Source: Brienomyrus brachyistius (taxonomy: Eukaryota; Chordata; Actinopteri; Osteoglossiformes; Mormyridae). Taken from it: 64,000 nt of DNA. Positions 1-17,084 of this stretch are shown here, one piece after another (positions within the stretch are counted from its first letter, which is position 1; each line of letters begins with the position of its first letter). The notes under the pieces were generated by a model that was not told the DNA's origin, ran no database searches, and was given only the letters and a program-made list of their open reading frames with translations. The translations under genes were made by a program, and so were the position numbers. The stretch is from contig NC_064542.1 of NCBI RefSeq assembly GCF_023856365.1, positions 20,436,863 to 20,500,862 of the forward strand. The letters are read 5' to 3'.

Positions 1-119
1 TTTTGCTGATTACACTGTAGACAGTAAACAAGCATGTAGCCATTAGTGTATCACTACACCATAGAAACAAAGGCACATCATCGGCAGATATCTTTCACGG
101 CTCCGATGTATCTGTCTCT

Positions 120-560
120 CCCCCCGTGTTGAGAGGGCCGAATCCATCAGGGACACCACCCACCCAGCTCACACCGTCTTCTCACTCCTGCCCTCTGGAA
201 AGATCTACCCCTGCATCCCCAGCCGCACCATATGGTTTGGAAACAGTTACTTTCCCCATGCCTACATCAATACCTCCCCATTGCCTTATATTGTCATTGT
301 TAATATTTAACCTTAACTCTATATTTATTTATTTTGCCACACTGTTGCCATTTTATATCCTGATCCCATTGCACATATTTGTTGCTTTTTTGCCTACTCA
401 TTCTTATATTGTGCTGTTTTGTACTGCAATGTCTTGCATTGCACCACTCTTTGTCCTGTGTTCAATGCCCTACCCTGCAACTGTAGGGCAAGAGCGTCAT
501 TGGGTTCTTGGAGACACATGTGACAACAAAATTTGGAACTTGGAAAAGCACACATGGGCT
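120..560 (+). repeat. LINE-like 3' end remnant
   Basis: A non-genic stretch. Bases 143-235 resemble the end of a fish LINE reverse transcriptase ORF (translation with SGTPPTQLTPSSHSCPLERS), followed by a T-rich tail containing repeated short phrases such as TTGCACTG and TGTCTTGCATTGC, as in 3' ends of fish LINEs. An open frame of 163 codons runs through it, but most of it is low-complexity hydrophobic translation of the tail, so I do not treat it as a gene. The family assignment is from recall and uncertain. Confidence 0.35.
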
Positions 561-965
561 TTCCCGTACACACAGCATATAGAATATTGTTTTTGTTACT
601 TTGCGTTTTATTTGTAATTGCATCATACTTGGATGTAAATAACCTGAGATTATTCTATGTGTGCAGTAATTGTGTTGATCACATGGTTAATGACTAATTT
701 TTAATGACTAATAGGATGCCATTCAGAGCTAACATAATATCTTTTTAAGAAAAGTAATGTTCGTAGCAGTAATTATTTAAAATTGAATGGTACATTTTTA
801 ATGCTGTGATTGCTGACAGTTGGTGGTTTGATAAAATGTATTTCTAACATATTATTATTGTTTCTGCTTAATTTCTGACCAGTATTAACGTTTTAAACAG
901 TTGCGTGAGACAAAAAAGAAAAATAAGTTTAATCATCAACTTTTAAATTAAAGTAAACATGTTAT

Positions 966-1038
966 TGTTTCCGCCCGGTTTCGAACCGGGGACCTTTCGC
1001 GTGTGAGGCGAACGTGATAACCACTACACTACGGAAAG
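966..1038 (-). pseudogene. tRNA-Val (CAC) copy, probably damaged
   Basis: Read on the minus strand this is a nearly complete tRNA-Val with A box, anticodon loop CTCACAC (anticodon CAC) and B box GGTTCGAAACC, almost identical to the intact copy at 22633-22705. Two defects are visible. The first base is C rather than G, so the top acceptor pair is C-C. The downstream flank lacks a TTTT pol III terminator in the first ~25 bases, unlike the intact copies. I infer a decaying copy, although it could still be transcribed. Confidence 0.7.
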
Positions 1039-1086
1039 TAGCGAAAAGACAAACGTGATAACCACTACACTACGGAAAGTAGCGAA
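1011..1086 (-). repeat. Tandem duplication of the tRNA 5' half and leader
   Basis: Bases 1011-1045 and 1052-1086 are the same 35-base unit covering the D-arm and acceptor 5' side of the tRNA-Val copy plus its leader. They differ at essentially no position. The second unit carries the same G-to-C change at tRNA position 1, so the duplication followed that mutation. Confidence 0.8.
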
Positions 1087-1249
1087 CAGGCGAGTCGTCC
1101 TGTTACATATTCTGTAGTTGGTTACAATCAATATATTACAAATGCATGCTTTCGTTTAAATCCCAGATTGATTAGAATGATTGGTGACATTTTCAGGACA
1201 CGCAAAAAAAAATTGTATTATACTATTACTTATTAATTAACTACAAACT

Positions 1250-1560
1250 AAGTCTTAGTTACATTCCGATGTCATGTTAATTCATCATTAATGGATTGTA
1301 ATGCATCTTTAATCTTAAGCAGTTAATATTGTAGTTACTACATCGGTCAATTCTGTAAACCTGTAAATTACTGAGGAAACAAGTCATGAATAACATGTTA
1401 AATACGTATATCATATTTGTTTATCATTAATGTATCATGACGTATCTTTTATCTCAAATACTGACTATGTTGATGATTTGTTCGTGATTTATACTTCAGT
1501 ACTAACTTAATTATTTTTAAGAATTTGTGCCCTGTCAAGTGGTGTCATTAAATGGCTTAA
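1250..1560. repeat. Old interspersed repeat, AT-rich
   Basis: Contains phrases shared with stretches at 32300-32870 and 37240-37610: 'taattcatcattaatg', 'catgaataacatgttaa' and an end near 'ccctgtcaagtgg'. It looks like a diverged copy of one non-autonomous element. No coding potential seen. Confidence 0.4.
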
Positions 1561-1827
1561 TGAAGGAATCTCCCACAGTAAATATGGTAGAACATCGTGG
1601 AAAGTCAACTTTACAATCTTCTGTAGTTCGGTAACAAAATTAGAATATTTTTTGCAATACGACGAATAAGGAATTACCTTTCATCTCAGTGTACCACCAG
1701 TGCATGGTAGATACCAGAGCATACTTCGAATTTCGACTTTTCGTATGTCCTTTGCTAAGCAAATGTTCTTCTCACATTGTGTAACAAGAATTCGAAGATT
1801 CTGCTAAATTGGCGGCGTTGGAAACGT

Positions 1828-1885
1828 GTTTCCGCCCGGTTTCGAACCGACATACTTCGCGTTTCAGGCGAAGCACAGAAACGTT
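1828..1885 (-). pseudogene. tRNA-Val-derived fragment
   Basis: On the minus strand the T-arm with GGTTCGAAACC and acceptor 3' side are perfect, and an anticodon stem TTCGC/GCGAA persists with loop CTGAAAC. The D-arm and 5' acceptor strand are absent. The flanking 'aaacgtgtttccgccc' matches the flank of the intact tRNA at 23016, so this is a duplicated and broken copy. Confidence 0.65.
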
Positions 1886-2302
1886 TACCGTACCAGTACA
1901 ACTTTTCTTATGAATGATAACAACTTTACTATTACTGTAATATTATCTTCTTCACTGACCTTTGATTAAATTAACTACTTTAAGTTCCAATCATAAAGCG
2001 AGTATGTTGCATTTATAGCCTTAGAAATCAGCTTGCCTACAACAAAAACAAATTAACCAAACAAAACTTATTTTGATATGGTTGTGAAATGTGGTTGAAA
2101 GAATTGTTAGTCATGAAGGAGTAAACGTTAAATCCAAATATGAATCATTAAATCCATTTTCTGGGCCTTAAAGACGAGACAAAAACTGGGTTCACGCAGG
2201 CGCACTCCGGTACCGAACACGTGATACGTGGCCCCAGTTTTACGGGAGCGTTCTGAAGTACTAGTGGGATTTCTTAATCCGAAGAGGAATACTATCGCGT
2301 CT

Positions 2303-7578
<5,276 letters not shown>

Positions 7579-7815
7579 CATGATTGCACATGGAAAGAAG
7601 TTAGCAGAGAGCCTACAGCTCTGCACGTGGCATGTCGAAGTCTGAGGACCCTGTGAGTGATGGGTCACTGTGAGCGAACCATTTATGACCACAGGGGAAA
7701 TCAAGCAAAACATTGTCATTTTGAAAGACGTCTCCCAGATGCCTCCTAAATGTTTTGTGGTGCTATTTAATCTCAAAGCAAAAATGTAAAGGTTTACAGT
7801 ATCTATACAACATTG

Positions 7816-7821
7816 AATAAA
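7816..7821 (+). terminator. phykpl poly(A) signal
   Basis: AATAAA about 240 bases after the phykpl stop codon. It is the first canonical signal downstream on this strand. Between here and the hnrnpab distal signal at 8388 I see no gene. Confidence 0.6.
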
Positions 7822-8387
7822 AGGCAGTATGAAATCCTGAAATTCATTTGCAGCGCTTGCATCCAAGCTTCCACTCAGATCAGTTTCTGAATCCACATAC
7901 ATCCACAAAAATCGGAGATGCTGCAGGCATTGACATGTCCATACGCACCCTATCAAAACAGAGCAAAATTTGATCTAAATATTCGCACCCCAGATACTAC
8001 CACTTTGCCATGATTCCTGCACAGAAGTCTGATCACCATCCAGCTGCACTTAAAAAGTTCAGTCCTGAAGCCATTAAATGCACTTACCATCCAGTCACAA
8101 GGGTATTTTAACAGCGTTTCCCCATGAGTCTGTACGTACTCGCAAACTCCTCTGACGACGTTTCTAAAGCCACGATATATACATGGTCATGATGCCCAAA
8201 AGGTCTTTATATACACAGAAGCCCAAAATATTCACACAAACCCCTCGGTTCAGGTAGGTTGTCCTCCGTCATGAGAACGACACACTACCACAGTATGCGA
8301 TCACAAAAACATTACCATTTTACAGTTAACATTAACCACAACGCATTAGACAAATAAAGGATTCACACGCATAATATAAACCAAAAG

Positions 8388-8393
8388 TTTATT
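8388..8393 (-). terminator. hnrnpab distal poly(A) signal
   Basis: AATAAA on the minus strand about 990 bases past the hnrnpab stop codon. With the proximal signal at 8731 it suggests two possible 3' UTR lengths. Confidence 0.5.
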
Positions 8394-8730
8394 TCTAACA
8401 ATTTGCCCAAGACACTAGAGGAATGAGTTTCCAGTGAGAGAGGGGGTGCCCTCTTACATGTACAGGCTTATGCTTAGAGCAGTACTATTGAAGCCACTTT
8501 ATTTGAAGACAAGGGAAAGAAAGAAAAAAATTAAAATTCCTTAAAAGCCAAAAATGCTGGTTGTCCTTATTAGCCAACTGCTGACATTCACTAGACAAGC
8601 TTACAATGAACTCTGCGTTTAATCCCTTTAAATCTTACCCATCCCCAGCTCTGCCATGCAACTTGCATTGACACTCAGCACTAGGAAAAAAAAACTAAGT
8701 CTAGAAACACTGAAAAATTACTCAAAGTTG

Positions 8731-8736
8731 TTTATT
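8731..8736 (-). terminator. hnrnpab proximal poly(A) signal
   Basis: AATAAA on the minus strand about 640 bases past the hnrnpab stop codon. The stretch 8737-9378 is the inferred 3' UTR, AT-rich and without a second gene. Confidence 0.5.
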
Positions 8737-9378
8737 TCAAAAGCTCCAATAGCTCTGAACTTGTGGTAAATCCAGTAGACATGTAAAATACAACCATACA
8801 ATACATTAGATTCAAAAAAGGTACCAAAAAGTACAGTAAAAATACCACTTCCATTGCTGGAAATGCATATGGACACAAAACAATATAAAATAAAAAGTGG
8901 AAAAGTGACAATTGCTTCCCCAATTCCTCACTTGTTCTGTACAAATGAAGCATGATTCTAAATCCTGCCAACTCCGATAGTCAGACCCCACGCTCGCTGT
9001 GGCCAGACCGTGGGCTCTCGGTCATAATTACTTTAGTCCTTGAAAGAGGGAAGAGAGAACATGTTGCTTACATACAGACCTACGGAGAATCAACGGCCAC
9101 GTTTCATAAGCATGCGGAGACCGGATGTGTGATGTAGGGGTTAGAGAGCCCCAGAGGGACTGAGCGCCCACAGAGCCAGAACGTGTTGCCTTTAATACCA
9201 CCCACCCCCCAGCACCTATTTCAGCACCCTGCCGACTGTTTTAGTCTGCATCAGATATGCAGCATCCAGCAGCCAAAACCACATGGAGATTGGCAAGTCA
9301 CAGGTCCCACATTTGGAGTCCTGGCCCTTTAAACCAACACAGCCTCGATATCAAAATACATACCTCTGCTATGGATGA

Positions 9379-11318
9379 TCAGTATGGCTTGTAGTTACTC
9401 TGGTGTCCCCCGCGTCTTGGAGTCTTCCCATAGCTCGTATTGCCCTGGTCTAAAGAGTAATGGACTCCTAAATCTCTGAACAGATCGAAGATTACAAGCA
9501 CATAGCTGACAGCACCCAATACTTACTGTAGTCATAGCCTCCGCTGTAGCCATAGTAACCAGCCGAGTAGTCATAGTTCCCATAACCTCCGTAACCACCA
9601 TACCCCTGTTGACCACCATAGCCATAGCCCTGGTTTCCATAGCCCTGATTCCAGTAGTTGTTGTATCCCTGGTTCCAGTTCTGATTCTGGCCTGAGAATG
9701 ACAGAGGGGAGTTTTCAGGCCACTGATCCACGAAAATACTCAGCTGCCGGGCGAGCTCCACACCACACTGCACTTACCGCCTCCGCGGCCCCTGCCCCGT
9801 CCATACCCGCCACGGCCACCAAACTGCTGCTGCTGATATACCTCCTTGGGCTGGGCGATTTTAATTTCGCACTGAAATCAAAAAGGGGGGGGGGCGCACA
9901 CAGTGTCAGTCAGTCGCCCAAAACGGTGAACCCTAAGAGAAAGGGGTCATTACAACACATTTACCAAAAGCATCACAGCATAAGCAACATCCTCAACCTA
10001 TAACTACCCAAGCAGACACTCTGCAAATCAAGTTTAACATGCAATACTCATCATCCAGCCAAACAGCTCATGACTAAATGTTAAAAATACTAACAAAAGG
10101 GAAAAAAAATTAAAATATACATACAAGGTCTTCCTTTCCGTTCGTTACCTTGCTTCCACTAACGTTATGGTATTTCTTCTCAAGGACTTTTTTAACAGGA
10201 GATTCTTCCTTAAATGTGATGAACACAAAGCCCCTCCTTTTATTGGACTTTGGGTCCATTGGAAGCTCAATAGCTTCAATCTGGAACAAACAGAGATCAC
10301 CATAAACCCGGTAACTCCAGACTTAGGCACAGTTAAGGGGGATGTGGAAGATTATCGGGCCACGGACCTCCCCAAATGTCCCAAAATATTCCCGGATCTT
10401 TTCTTCAGTGGTTTCTGGATTCAGACCACCAACAAAGATCTTTTTCACTGGCTCCTTTTTCATAGCCATGGCCTTTTTTGGGTCGATCTGTCGCCCGTCT
10501 AATCGGTGCTCTTTCTGTTCAAGTACCTGTCAAACAGCATCAACGCTCCTTAAGTCACCAGACAAACGACAAGCCGGAAGGTGCAAACCGGTCACCAAGA
10601 TGCAGGGGGCTCACCTTCTCCACGCTAGCAGCGTCTTTGAAGAGGATAAACCCAAACCCCCTTGATCTTCCCGTGTTGGGGTCCATCTTTATGGTGCAGT
10701 CAGTCACTTCCCCAAATTTGGAGAAGTAATCTTTGAGGTCTTTTTTGCTGGTGTCCCAGCTGAGACCACCAACAAACATTTTCCTACAAGAGGATTGCAC
10801 CGCTGTGAGTATGCGCAATACGTCCGTATCTAACAAGCAATGCGACACCCAAAACCCAAAAGCCACCGCCACAACGCTGCCAGCCGCGATGTGAATCAAT
10901 CTTAAAGAATCCGCTTTCCATGCATGTGTAAAGAAAACGGTCAGCGGCGTTAATCCACGCACACCGCCCATCCCCCATCGCGCAGCACATGGCGCCAACA
11001 AAGACCCAAGAACAAAGAGGTTTTCGGCCGGCTCGCCTGCACCGGCACAGAAAGGCCTCCCCGACACAATACAGCGTCTGATCGTATGTCTAGAGCCCCG
11101 CGGACGTACCCTGCATCCTCCTCGCCCTTGCTGGCATTGATCTGCCCGCCTTCCACCGCGCCGTTTTGCGAGTCGTCCGCTGCTTCGTCGCCCTCGGCTA
11201 CGTTTTCAGCCTCGAGCGCAGCTTCCGCCTGCTCCGCAGCCTCGGCCCCGTTCAGGTCCTCTTCGCCTTCGTGGCCGTTTTCGGACGTCTCCATGAACTG
11301 CTGCTCGCTATCAGACAT
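9379..11318 (-). CDS. hnrnpab: Heterogeneous nuclear ribonucleoprotein A/B (7 exons, complete)
   Basis: Exons in transcript order: 11110-11318, 10615-10783, 10368-10526, 10149-10280, 9778-9871, 9527-9691, 9379-9449. They sum to 999 nt (332 aa), the length I recall for human HNRNPAB. The protein binds RNA and single-stranded DNA in the nucleus and takes part in mRNA processing and transport. Exon 1 encodes an acidic Glu/Ala-rich N-terminus (CBFNT type). RRM1 has RNP2 KMFVGGL (71-77) and RNP1 RGFGFILF (111-118). RRM2 has RNP2 KIFVGGL (155-161) and RNP1 RGFVFITF (195-202). After that come an RGG stretch, a Gly/Tyr/Asn/Gln-rich exon 6, and the ending [12 protein letters not shown]. In mammals the Gly/Tyr-rich exon is alternatively spliced, and this 165-nt in-frame exon could be skipped the same way. 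Paralogues hnrnpd and hnrnpdl share the fold, but the N- and C-termini and phykpl beside it support hnrnpab. Confidence 0.95.
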
Positions 11319-12150
11319 GGTTGCCGGCGGATCCTCTTATCTGTGCGGAAAGTAAGGAGTGAGTGTGGCCTTTCAACGCGACTCGCAGTGCTCGGCGACG
11401 GTTTCCCACCATTTTGATTAACAAGGCCGCGAAGCACAATATGGCAGCCGACACTAAAACCCATTTACAGTACAATCATGCTACGCAGTCAGGCATTATA
11501 TACCAAATAAATGCACGAACATATCGATCGATTGAAAGCGAGTAGTCCGACTGCAGCTGGACAGTTATAAACATCGTCCGCCACTCGCCTTACGTAATAC
11601 CACTATGCGATTAGCTCAAAGGCCACCGCGATAACTCATGCACCCCCAACGCGGCGCAGCTCCTCAACACCCTTCATGCAACCAACATGCAAGATACTAC
11701 CGCTTATTATAATGTGCAGCACCTAAATAGAATTAGAAACTCCGCTTACTGCTGAAACAATCGAGAGTACGCTACAAGATGGATTCTCTCTTTCAACGCC
11801 AACTCGTGGCAAGCTATATAGCGCTAGATAAAGAGCCCGTTCAGTAAAGGAAGTCCGGATTGGTTACTTTGGACTGCTAATCATCCCGCTCCGGGATTTT
11901 TATTGGCCAGCTCTACTTGTAGCATGTGTATGTCCCGCTTTTCCGCCTACGTCGAGTACCTTGGTGTGCTTCAGTAAGTCTATCAGACAGTGCTATATTG
12001 TAATATTCAGTAAATACAAAATGCGGAGTATTTCCTTATAGTCTCCGTTACGTACAGGCGGTCTAATCAGAAATTTATTTTTCTTCGATCACTAAAATAA
12101 CAATGACTGACAAAGTTGCAAACTCTTGAACAATGTGAAATACTTCTAGC
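11319..12150. other. hnrnpab upstream region, no gene seen
   Basis: This contains the inferred 5' UTR and promoter of hnrnpab; CpG dinucleotides are frequent in 11090-11640 compared with the AT-rich flanks. I see no further coding exon and did not find a confident TATA box. Confidence 0.4.
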
Positions 12151-12159
12151 AGATTATAC

Positions 12160-13930
12160 ACTGCTCACAAAAAGTTAGGGATGTTCGGCTTTCAGGTGAA
12201 ATTTCAGGATTAACCTAAAATATACCATAACCTTTACAAGTGAACTTAATGTGACCTTCCCTAAACTTTAGAATTTTAGTGATTAATTGTCGACTCAGCA
12301 CGGCACACAGTGCACAACAACGAAATGTGTCCTCTGCATTTAACCCATATGTGACAATGTGACATAGCAGGGGGCAGCTAATTCAGCGCACGGGGAGCAG
12401 CGCATGGGGGTGGTACCTTGCTCAGGGTACCTCAGTGGTGCCTTGCTGGTCGGGGATTTGAACCTACAATCTTTCATTTACAAGTGCATGTCCCTAACCA
12501 TCAAGCCACCACTGCCCAACTGTTCAATGTTTTTTAGTACTTTTTACACAACTTGCTGTTCTCTACCAAGGAGCTTAATGGTAAAATTCACAACAGGTGT
12601 TTGATCCATGAATCGACCAATAAATTTCCTGGTTCAATCAGAATTGGTATTCAGACAGTCCTCCCCATTATGCTGTTCGCATTTTGACATCATAAGACCA
12701 AGACGACGCCTAACAATTGAGCAACAGGAGCTCGCCATTGTGAGGCGTCAAACAGGATGTTCTCAGATAGAAGTGGCCACTGAGCTTAGAGTGTCACGGA
12801 GTGTCATCAGCAGGTTGCAACAGAGATACAGTGAGACTGGAAGAGTCACAGAAAGGCATAGACGTGGACGTCTTTTGGCCGCATCCCACACTGATGATCG
12901 CTTCATTGTGAACAGTGCCCTGCGGAACCCGGATGATGAATGCCACTCAACTCCAGGCACATTTAAGGGAGGTGAGAGGCACCCAAGTGTCACGTCACAC
13001 CATTCAAAACCGCTTACATCAGCGTGGTCTGCGTGCTAGACGACTGCTAGACTGCAAGGGTACTTGACCACACCACCAGGGACAGGCGTCATCGTCTTGC
13101 ATGGGCCAGGGAGCATTTAAGCTGGACGAGGGACCAGTGAGTCTCAGTGCCGTTCTCTGATGAAAGCCGATTCACGTTGAGCAGAAATTATGGCCGCCAA
13201 ACGATGTTGGAGATGTCAAGGAGAGCACTATGCATCAGCCACTGTTGTCTCCAGACGCGCCTTTGGTGGAGGTGGTGTTACACTGTGAGCAGGTGTGTCT
13301 AGTCAATACAGAACTGCCCTGCACTTTGTGAATGATATGGTGACAAGCCCATACTACCTGGATAAAATCATTAATCCAGTCATTGTGCCCCTGTATGAAC
13401 AACACAGTCCTAATTTCATCTTCATGGACAACAATGCTCCAGCTCATCGAGGTTGCATCATTAGGGAACGGCTGCTGGAGACTGGGGCACCTGGAATGGA
13501 GTGGCCTGCACTTTCTCCAGACCTGAATCCCATAGAAACCCTATGGGATCAGCTGAGTCGCTGTGTAGAGGCTCGTAACTCTGTACCCCAGAACCTCAAT
13601 GACCTGAGGGCCGCCCTTCAAGAGGAGTGGGATGCCTTGCCTCATCAGACTATAAGTCGACTTGTGAACAGCGTGAGACGTCGTCGTCAAGCTGTAATTG
13701 ATGTTCAAGGGCACATGACACGTTATTGAGACATTGACATCTTTAGTTGTGGTATACTCAACACTGTTGTTAGCTTTTGTTTCAATAAATTGTTTGAGAT
13801 GAGGAAATCACGCTTGCATGCTTATACTTAAATGTCCTACTTTCATGATATAATATCACTGTAGTGTGAACTTTTTATGTTTTCAATAAATTTCACCCGA
13901 AAGCCAAATATCTCTAACTTACTGTGAGTA
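12160..13930 (+). mobile_element. Decayed Tc1-like transposon with DD35E-type transposase
   Basis: The ends are inverted repeats of about 40 bases: 12167-12212 (starting near 'ctcacaaaaagttagg') and 13882-13928 (complement 'ctactcacagtaagttag'). Inside are fragments of one transposase. Bases 12608-13039 carry a paired-like HTH DNA-binding part (LTIEQQELAIVRRQTGCSQ). Near 13152 lies the first catalytic Asp in FSDESRF. Bases 13295-13729 carry FMDNNAPAH and SPDLNPIETLWD. Between the second Asp and the Glu I count 35 residues, not the 34 of classical Tc1. Frameshifts split the frame, so it is non-autonomous now. A separate repeat lies at 12290-12520. Confidence 0.85.
12290..12520 (+). repeat. Interspersed repeat inserted in the Tc1-like element
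   Basis: This stretch is clearly homologous to 57548-57750: both contain 'tttaacccatatgtga', 'ggctaattcagcgc'-like phrases, 'cttgctcagggtacctcag' and 'aagccaccactgccca'. In the Tc1 element it sits between the left terminal repeat and the transposase, so it arrived after that element. The family is common in fish, but I cannot name it with confidence. Confidence 0.75.
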
Positions 13931-14645
13931 GTATACGACAAAGCCTGCCCTTTAAGAGTCATGTGTAAGTTTTTAAATTTCAGTGCTTAATATTTTATGG
14001 AAATAATAAGAAATTATATGTATAACATAGGACAAAAGGACCTGATTCCAGGTTGGACGACTATGTTCTAAAGCGCTTAAATGAAATAAGCTGTCAGTTT
14101 CAATATGCATTAAACAGTAAAAATATAACACAAATGAAAAGTTATAATGCTATGTTTCAGTTGCTTTAAAATATCAGAATGTAATTTTTACATTCCTTAC
14201 TTTTACGTTTATGTTGTGCTGTCCCACCTCTAACCAATAATGTGAAATGTTGCTTAAGGTGTAATAAAACGAGCAGTTCCTGCTTCTAAATGAAGCTCAG
14301 TGCTGTATATGTAAAGATATTCTACTGTTAATTGCACAAATTGTGACAAAGCGCTGTTTCACACTGCTAAAGCATTATTCAGTGCAATTTCATTTTATTA
14401 AACTTCCTGTCAGTTCATCTATTGGTTGGTGTCTGTTAAGAGAAGAAACTCACCATGTAGCATCTACAATGACAGCCAATGGGCCACAGTCATTTGTTAA
14501 ATATGCATATTTAAAACAAAAATTTTACTATATTAATAACTAGTAACCAAATACTAAGAGTCTGACAAATTCATATGTTCTGGTATTTGTACTGATGGCG
14601 GGCGATAATGAAATAAAACAACATATACTAAAAACTCTGGAAAAC
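13931..14645. other. AT-rich spacer, no gene seen
   Basis: No splice-bounded coding block or RNA gene is visible between the Tc1-like element and the nme5 poly(A) signal. A 66-codon open frame at 14343 has no recognisable features. Confidence 0.4.
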
Positions 14646-14651
14646 TTTATT
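14646..14651 (-). terminator. nme5 poly(A) signal
   Basis: AATAAA on the minus strand about 55 bases after the nme5 stop codon, giving a very short 3' UTR. Confidence 0.7.
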
Positions 14652-14704
14652 CCATTTACAGGGGGAAGGAAACCCCCAGAGATATGAAGATGTATTCTGC
14701 TTCT

Positions 14705-16540
14705 TCAGGTAGCATGAATCACCTTTGGTTTGTTAGGATTGTTTTCTATCAGCCAATCAGCCAGCCAAGTCTTTTAAGAGAAGGAAAATCAAAAGGGATC
14801 AGTACAGGCGTGACACTGTTTGTGTAAGTGTTACAGAGACAGACAATTTATAGCGCATTTGGAGGTGTGTCTGCTCCCGAAAGTCACAGTTTTCAGTACT
14901 TCCCAAGTGTCTTTGATCACCGGCTAGGTACTCACAAAGGGGTCCGCTGGCTTTCTCTTGCAGAGTTCAGTCAGTCCATTGAGCAGAGTTGAGTTCACAA
15001 ATCTATTCAGGTAATCCTTAGCAGCATATCGGGTGGGAATCGGCTCAATGACAGCTGCTGAGTGACACACAGTAATCATTCCAATAATGCAAAAATAACG
15101 CATCATCCTTATTACTCTACTTCCAACCACATAGGTACGACCACACAATATTCTATTTTTGTCTCGATGAAGTTATACCTATCCAGGATGCTCCTGATTT
15201 TTCCTAAACTTTTTAAAGTGTGTAATATATAATTATGCCTATTAAAAACATAAAAAAGCTATTCACAATGCGTGTGACACTCACAATTGGGGAACATGAA
15301 CTTTATTTCCTTTTCAGCAGCCAAAAAACTGTCACTCCCATGCAAGGCATTCCTCAGATCAGAAGTCCCATATTTAGCTCTCAGGCTAAAAAAAAGGTAC
15401 AGAAAATTGCTTGTTAGAAAGCAATATAATCAGAAACAATTCAAACTGGTATATATTCAATGCTATTTTACCATCTACGAGTCTATGTAACTACCAATTC
15501 GGGTGTGTCTCTTTGGCTTTGATAGGGTTACTTGGTCCAATCAGGCTTTTCCAGTACGCGATAGCTTGGTCTCGTGCAAGAACGTAAGCAGTGACGGGTG
15601 CAGAGCTCATGAACACAGTAAGTCTGGGGAAGAACAGCTTTCCATATTGTTCCGCATAGAAGTCACTACATTGCTCTGGGGTTAAATGAATCTTCCGTTT
15701 CTGTTTAACGAGAAGAGAGAGAAAATCATAAGTATAATGACATTGTCATGGGAAAACATTTCGGCCAAAGTAATCAACTTCAAATCTCCAGGGCGAATTT
15801 TCAATCCAGCAGTTCCACTAATGTCAATGTGACAGAAAGTCAAATGTGTTAACCAATTAAACCGTTTTGATAATTAGGCCTTGAACTGAAAAGTAGTTTT
15901 AGAAATGCGCTGAGAGGCTTTTTATTTGAATGAGTACTGCGGCTTGGAGTTCCCTCCTAATCGTGATAAGTGTCGCTTATACGGTCTCTTGTGTGATTCC
16001 CCGATAGTACAATGAGTAGCGGAACCACAACAGCAGATTCTCGCAGCACCTTCAAGTAATGTTTCAAGACCCACACGTTCCAGCAACACCGGTCTCTACT
16101 AGCCTATACAACTGCTCATTTGAATAATTGTCTTATTCGGTTCGATCTTCTTTTTTTTTAACCTAATATGTAGCTCTTCGTCTAATACTGCTTACACTTG
16201 TACCTAGTCATTCATTGGAAGCTCAGCCTATCTGCACTTACGCCAAGTCGACAGCCGTATGTTCGAATTGTACAAACGTACAATCACTGTATATGTATTG
16301 AAATTAACATTTTTGTTTCTTTTAACATGCATTAGAATGTGTAGTTCGTGGTTTGTCAGCTACAACATACTGGATTGCACTGACGTAACATTAAAAATAA
16401 AACGGTACCTGCAGAACAGTAAATCCTGAGCACAGAATGATATCCTCGATTTCATCCGCTTTGTCGATAGCATCCGGCTTGATCAAAGCCAGAGTTCGCT
16501 CCACATAAACACGAGCGGGTACCGTTTGGTTGTCATCCAT
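14705..16540 (-). CDS. nme5: NME5, nucleoside diphosphate kinase homolog 5 (5 exons, complete)
   Basis: Exons in transcript order: 16409-16540, 15495-15700, 15285-15385, 14936-15057, 14705-14770. They sum to 627 nt (208 aa); human NME5 is 212 aa. It starts MDDNQTVPARVYVERTLALI, then has the kinase-fold block HLTPEQCSDFYAEQYGKLFF. RNALHGSDSF follows, with the active-site-type histidine (about His128) kept. The end is a Dpy-30-like helix pair (AAKDYLNRFVNSTLLNGLTE) and LADWLIENNPNKPK. In other vertebrates NME5 is an axonemal radial-spoke-associated protein of motile cilia and sperm; kinase activity of this group is doubtful. Exon junctions are all AG/GT, and the codon spanning exons 2-3 gives Cys where I recall Ser in human. 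An X-box-like site lies about 155 bases upstream. Confidence 0.95.
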
Positions 16541-16693
16541 ACTTAATTTTATCAAAATGACGTGTATCTGTATAACACATACCAGAGTATCGTTTAATTT
16601 TGATCGGTAATCACATTCTCCTCATCCACCATAAAACAATTTCTCTAAACGCAAAAGCACAGCGCCTTACCGTCTGACCGTAGCGTCGATCTC

Positions 16694-16706
16694 GTTGCTT
16701 GGATAC
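16694..16706 (-). promoter_or_regulatory. RFX X-box-like site upstream of nme5
   Basis: The minus strand reads GTATCCAAGCAAC, which fits the RFX X-box consensus GTNRCC(0-3N)RGYAAC at every defined position but one. It lies about 155 bases before the nme5 start codon. RFX factors drive many cilia genes, so the site fits the gene's role. No experimental support is visible here. Confidence 0.5.
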
Positions 16707-16950
16707 GAAGAAACTCTACGGCAACTGAATTGGGTCAATCTTTTTGTTCAAATTGGCCCGCGTTGTGAATCATTCAAAAAACCTTAAAATAAACCTTGGT
16801 TACATCAATAGACTTAATGAAAGGCATTAAAAAGCTAATGGCGAATCAAGAGCATAGTTCTCCGAAATTTTGAGGACACATCTTCATACTTTGAGATCTG
16901 GGTTGTAAATGACACAGGACATAGAGGTGTTGCTTTGGGTGACAGACTAC

Positions 16951-17084
16951 ATCAGAGGTGGGCAATCTTATCCAGAAAGGGAAATGTCCTCACACTTGGG
17001 TTTGAACGGCTGACCTAAAGGTTATTCCAAAAATCCTGCATACAGACCGGCCCTTTGGGGATAAGACTGCCCACCCCTGGAACA
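16951..17084. mobile_element. Short inverted-repeat element (MITE-like)
   Basis: 'aggtgggcaatcttatcc' at the left matches the reverse complement of 'ggataagactgcccacccc' at the right, giving ends of about 25 bases around a non-coding core. This is a common layout of non-autonomous DNA elements in fish. Confidence 0.65.

Noticed and set aside
126..617. 163-codon open frame at the left edge
   Set aside because: It covers a LINE-like tail and low-complexity hydrophobic sequence, with no domain or splice context.
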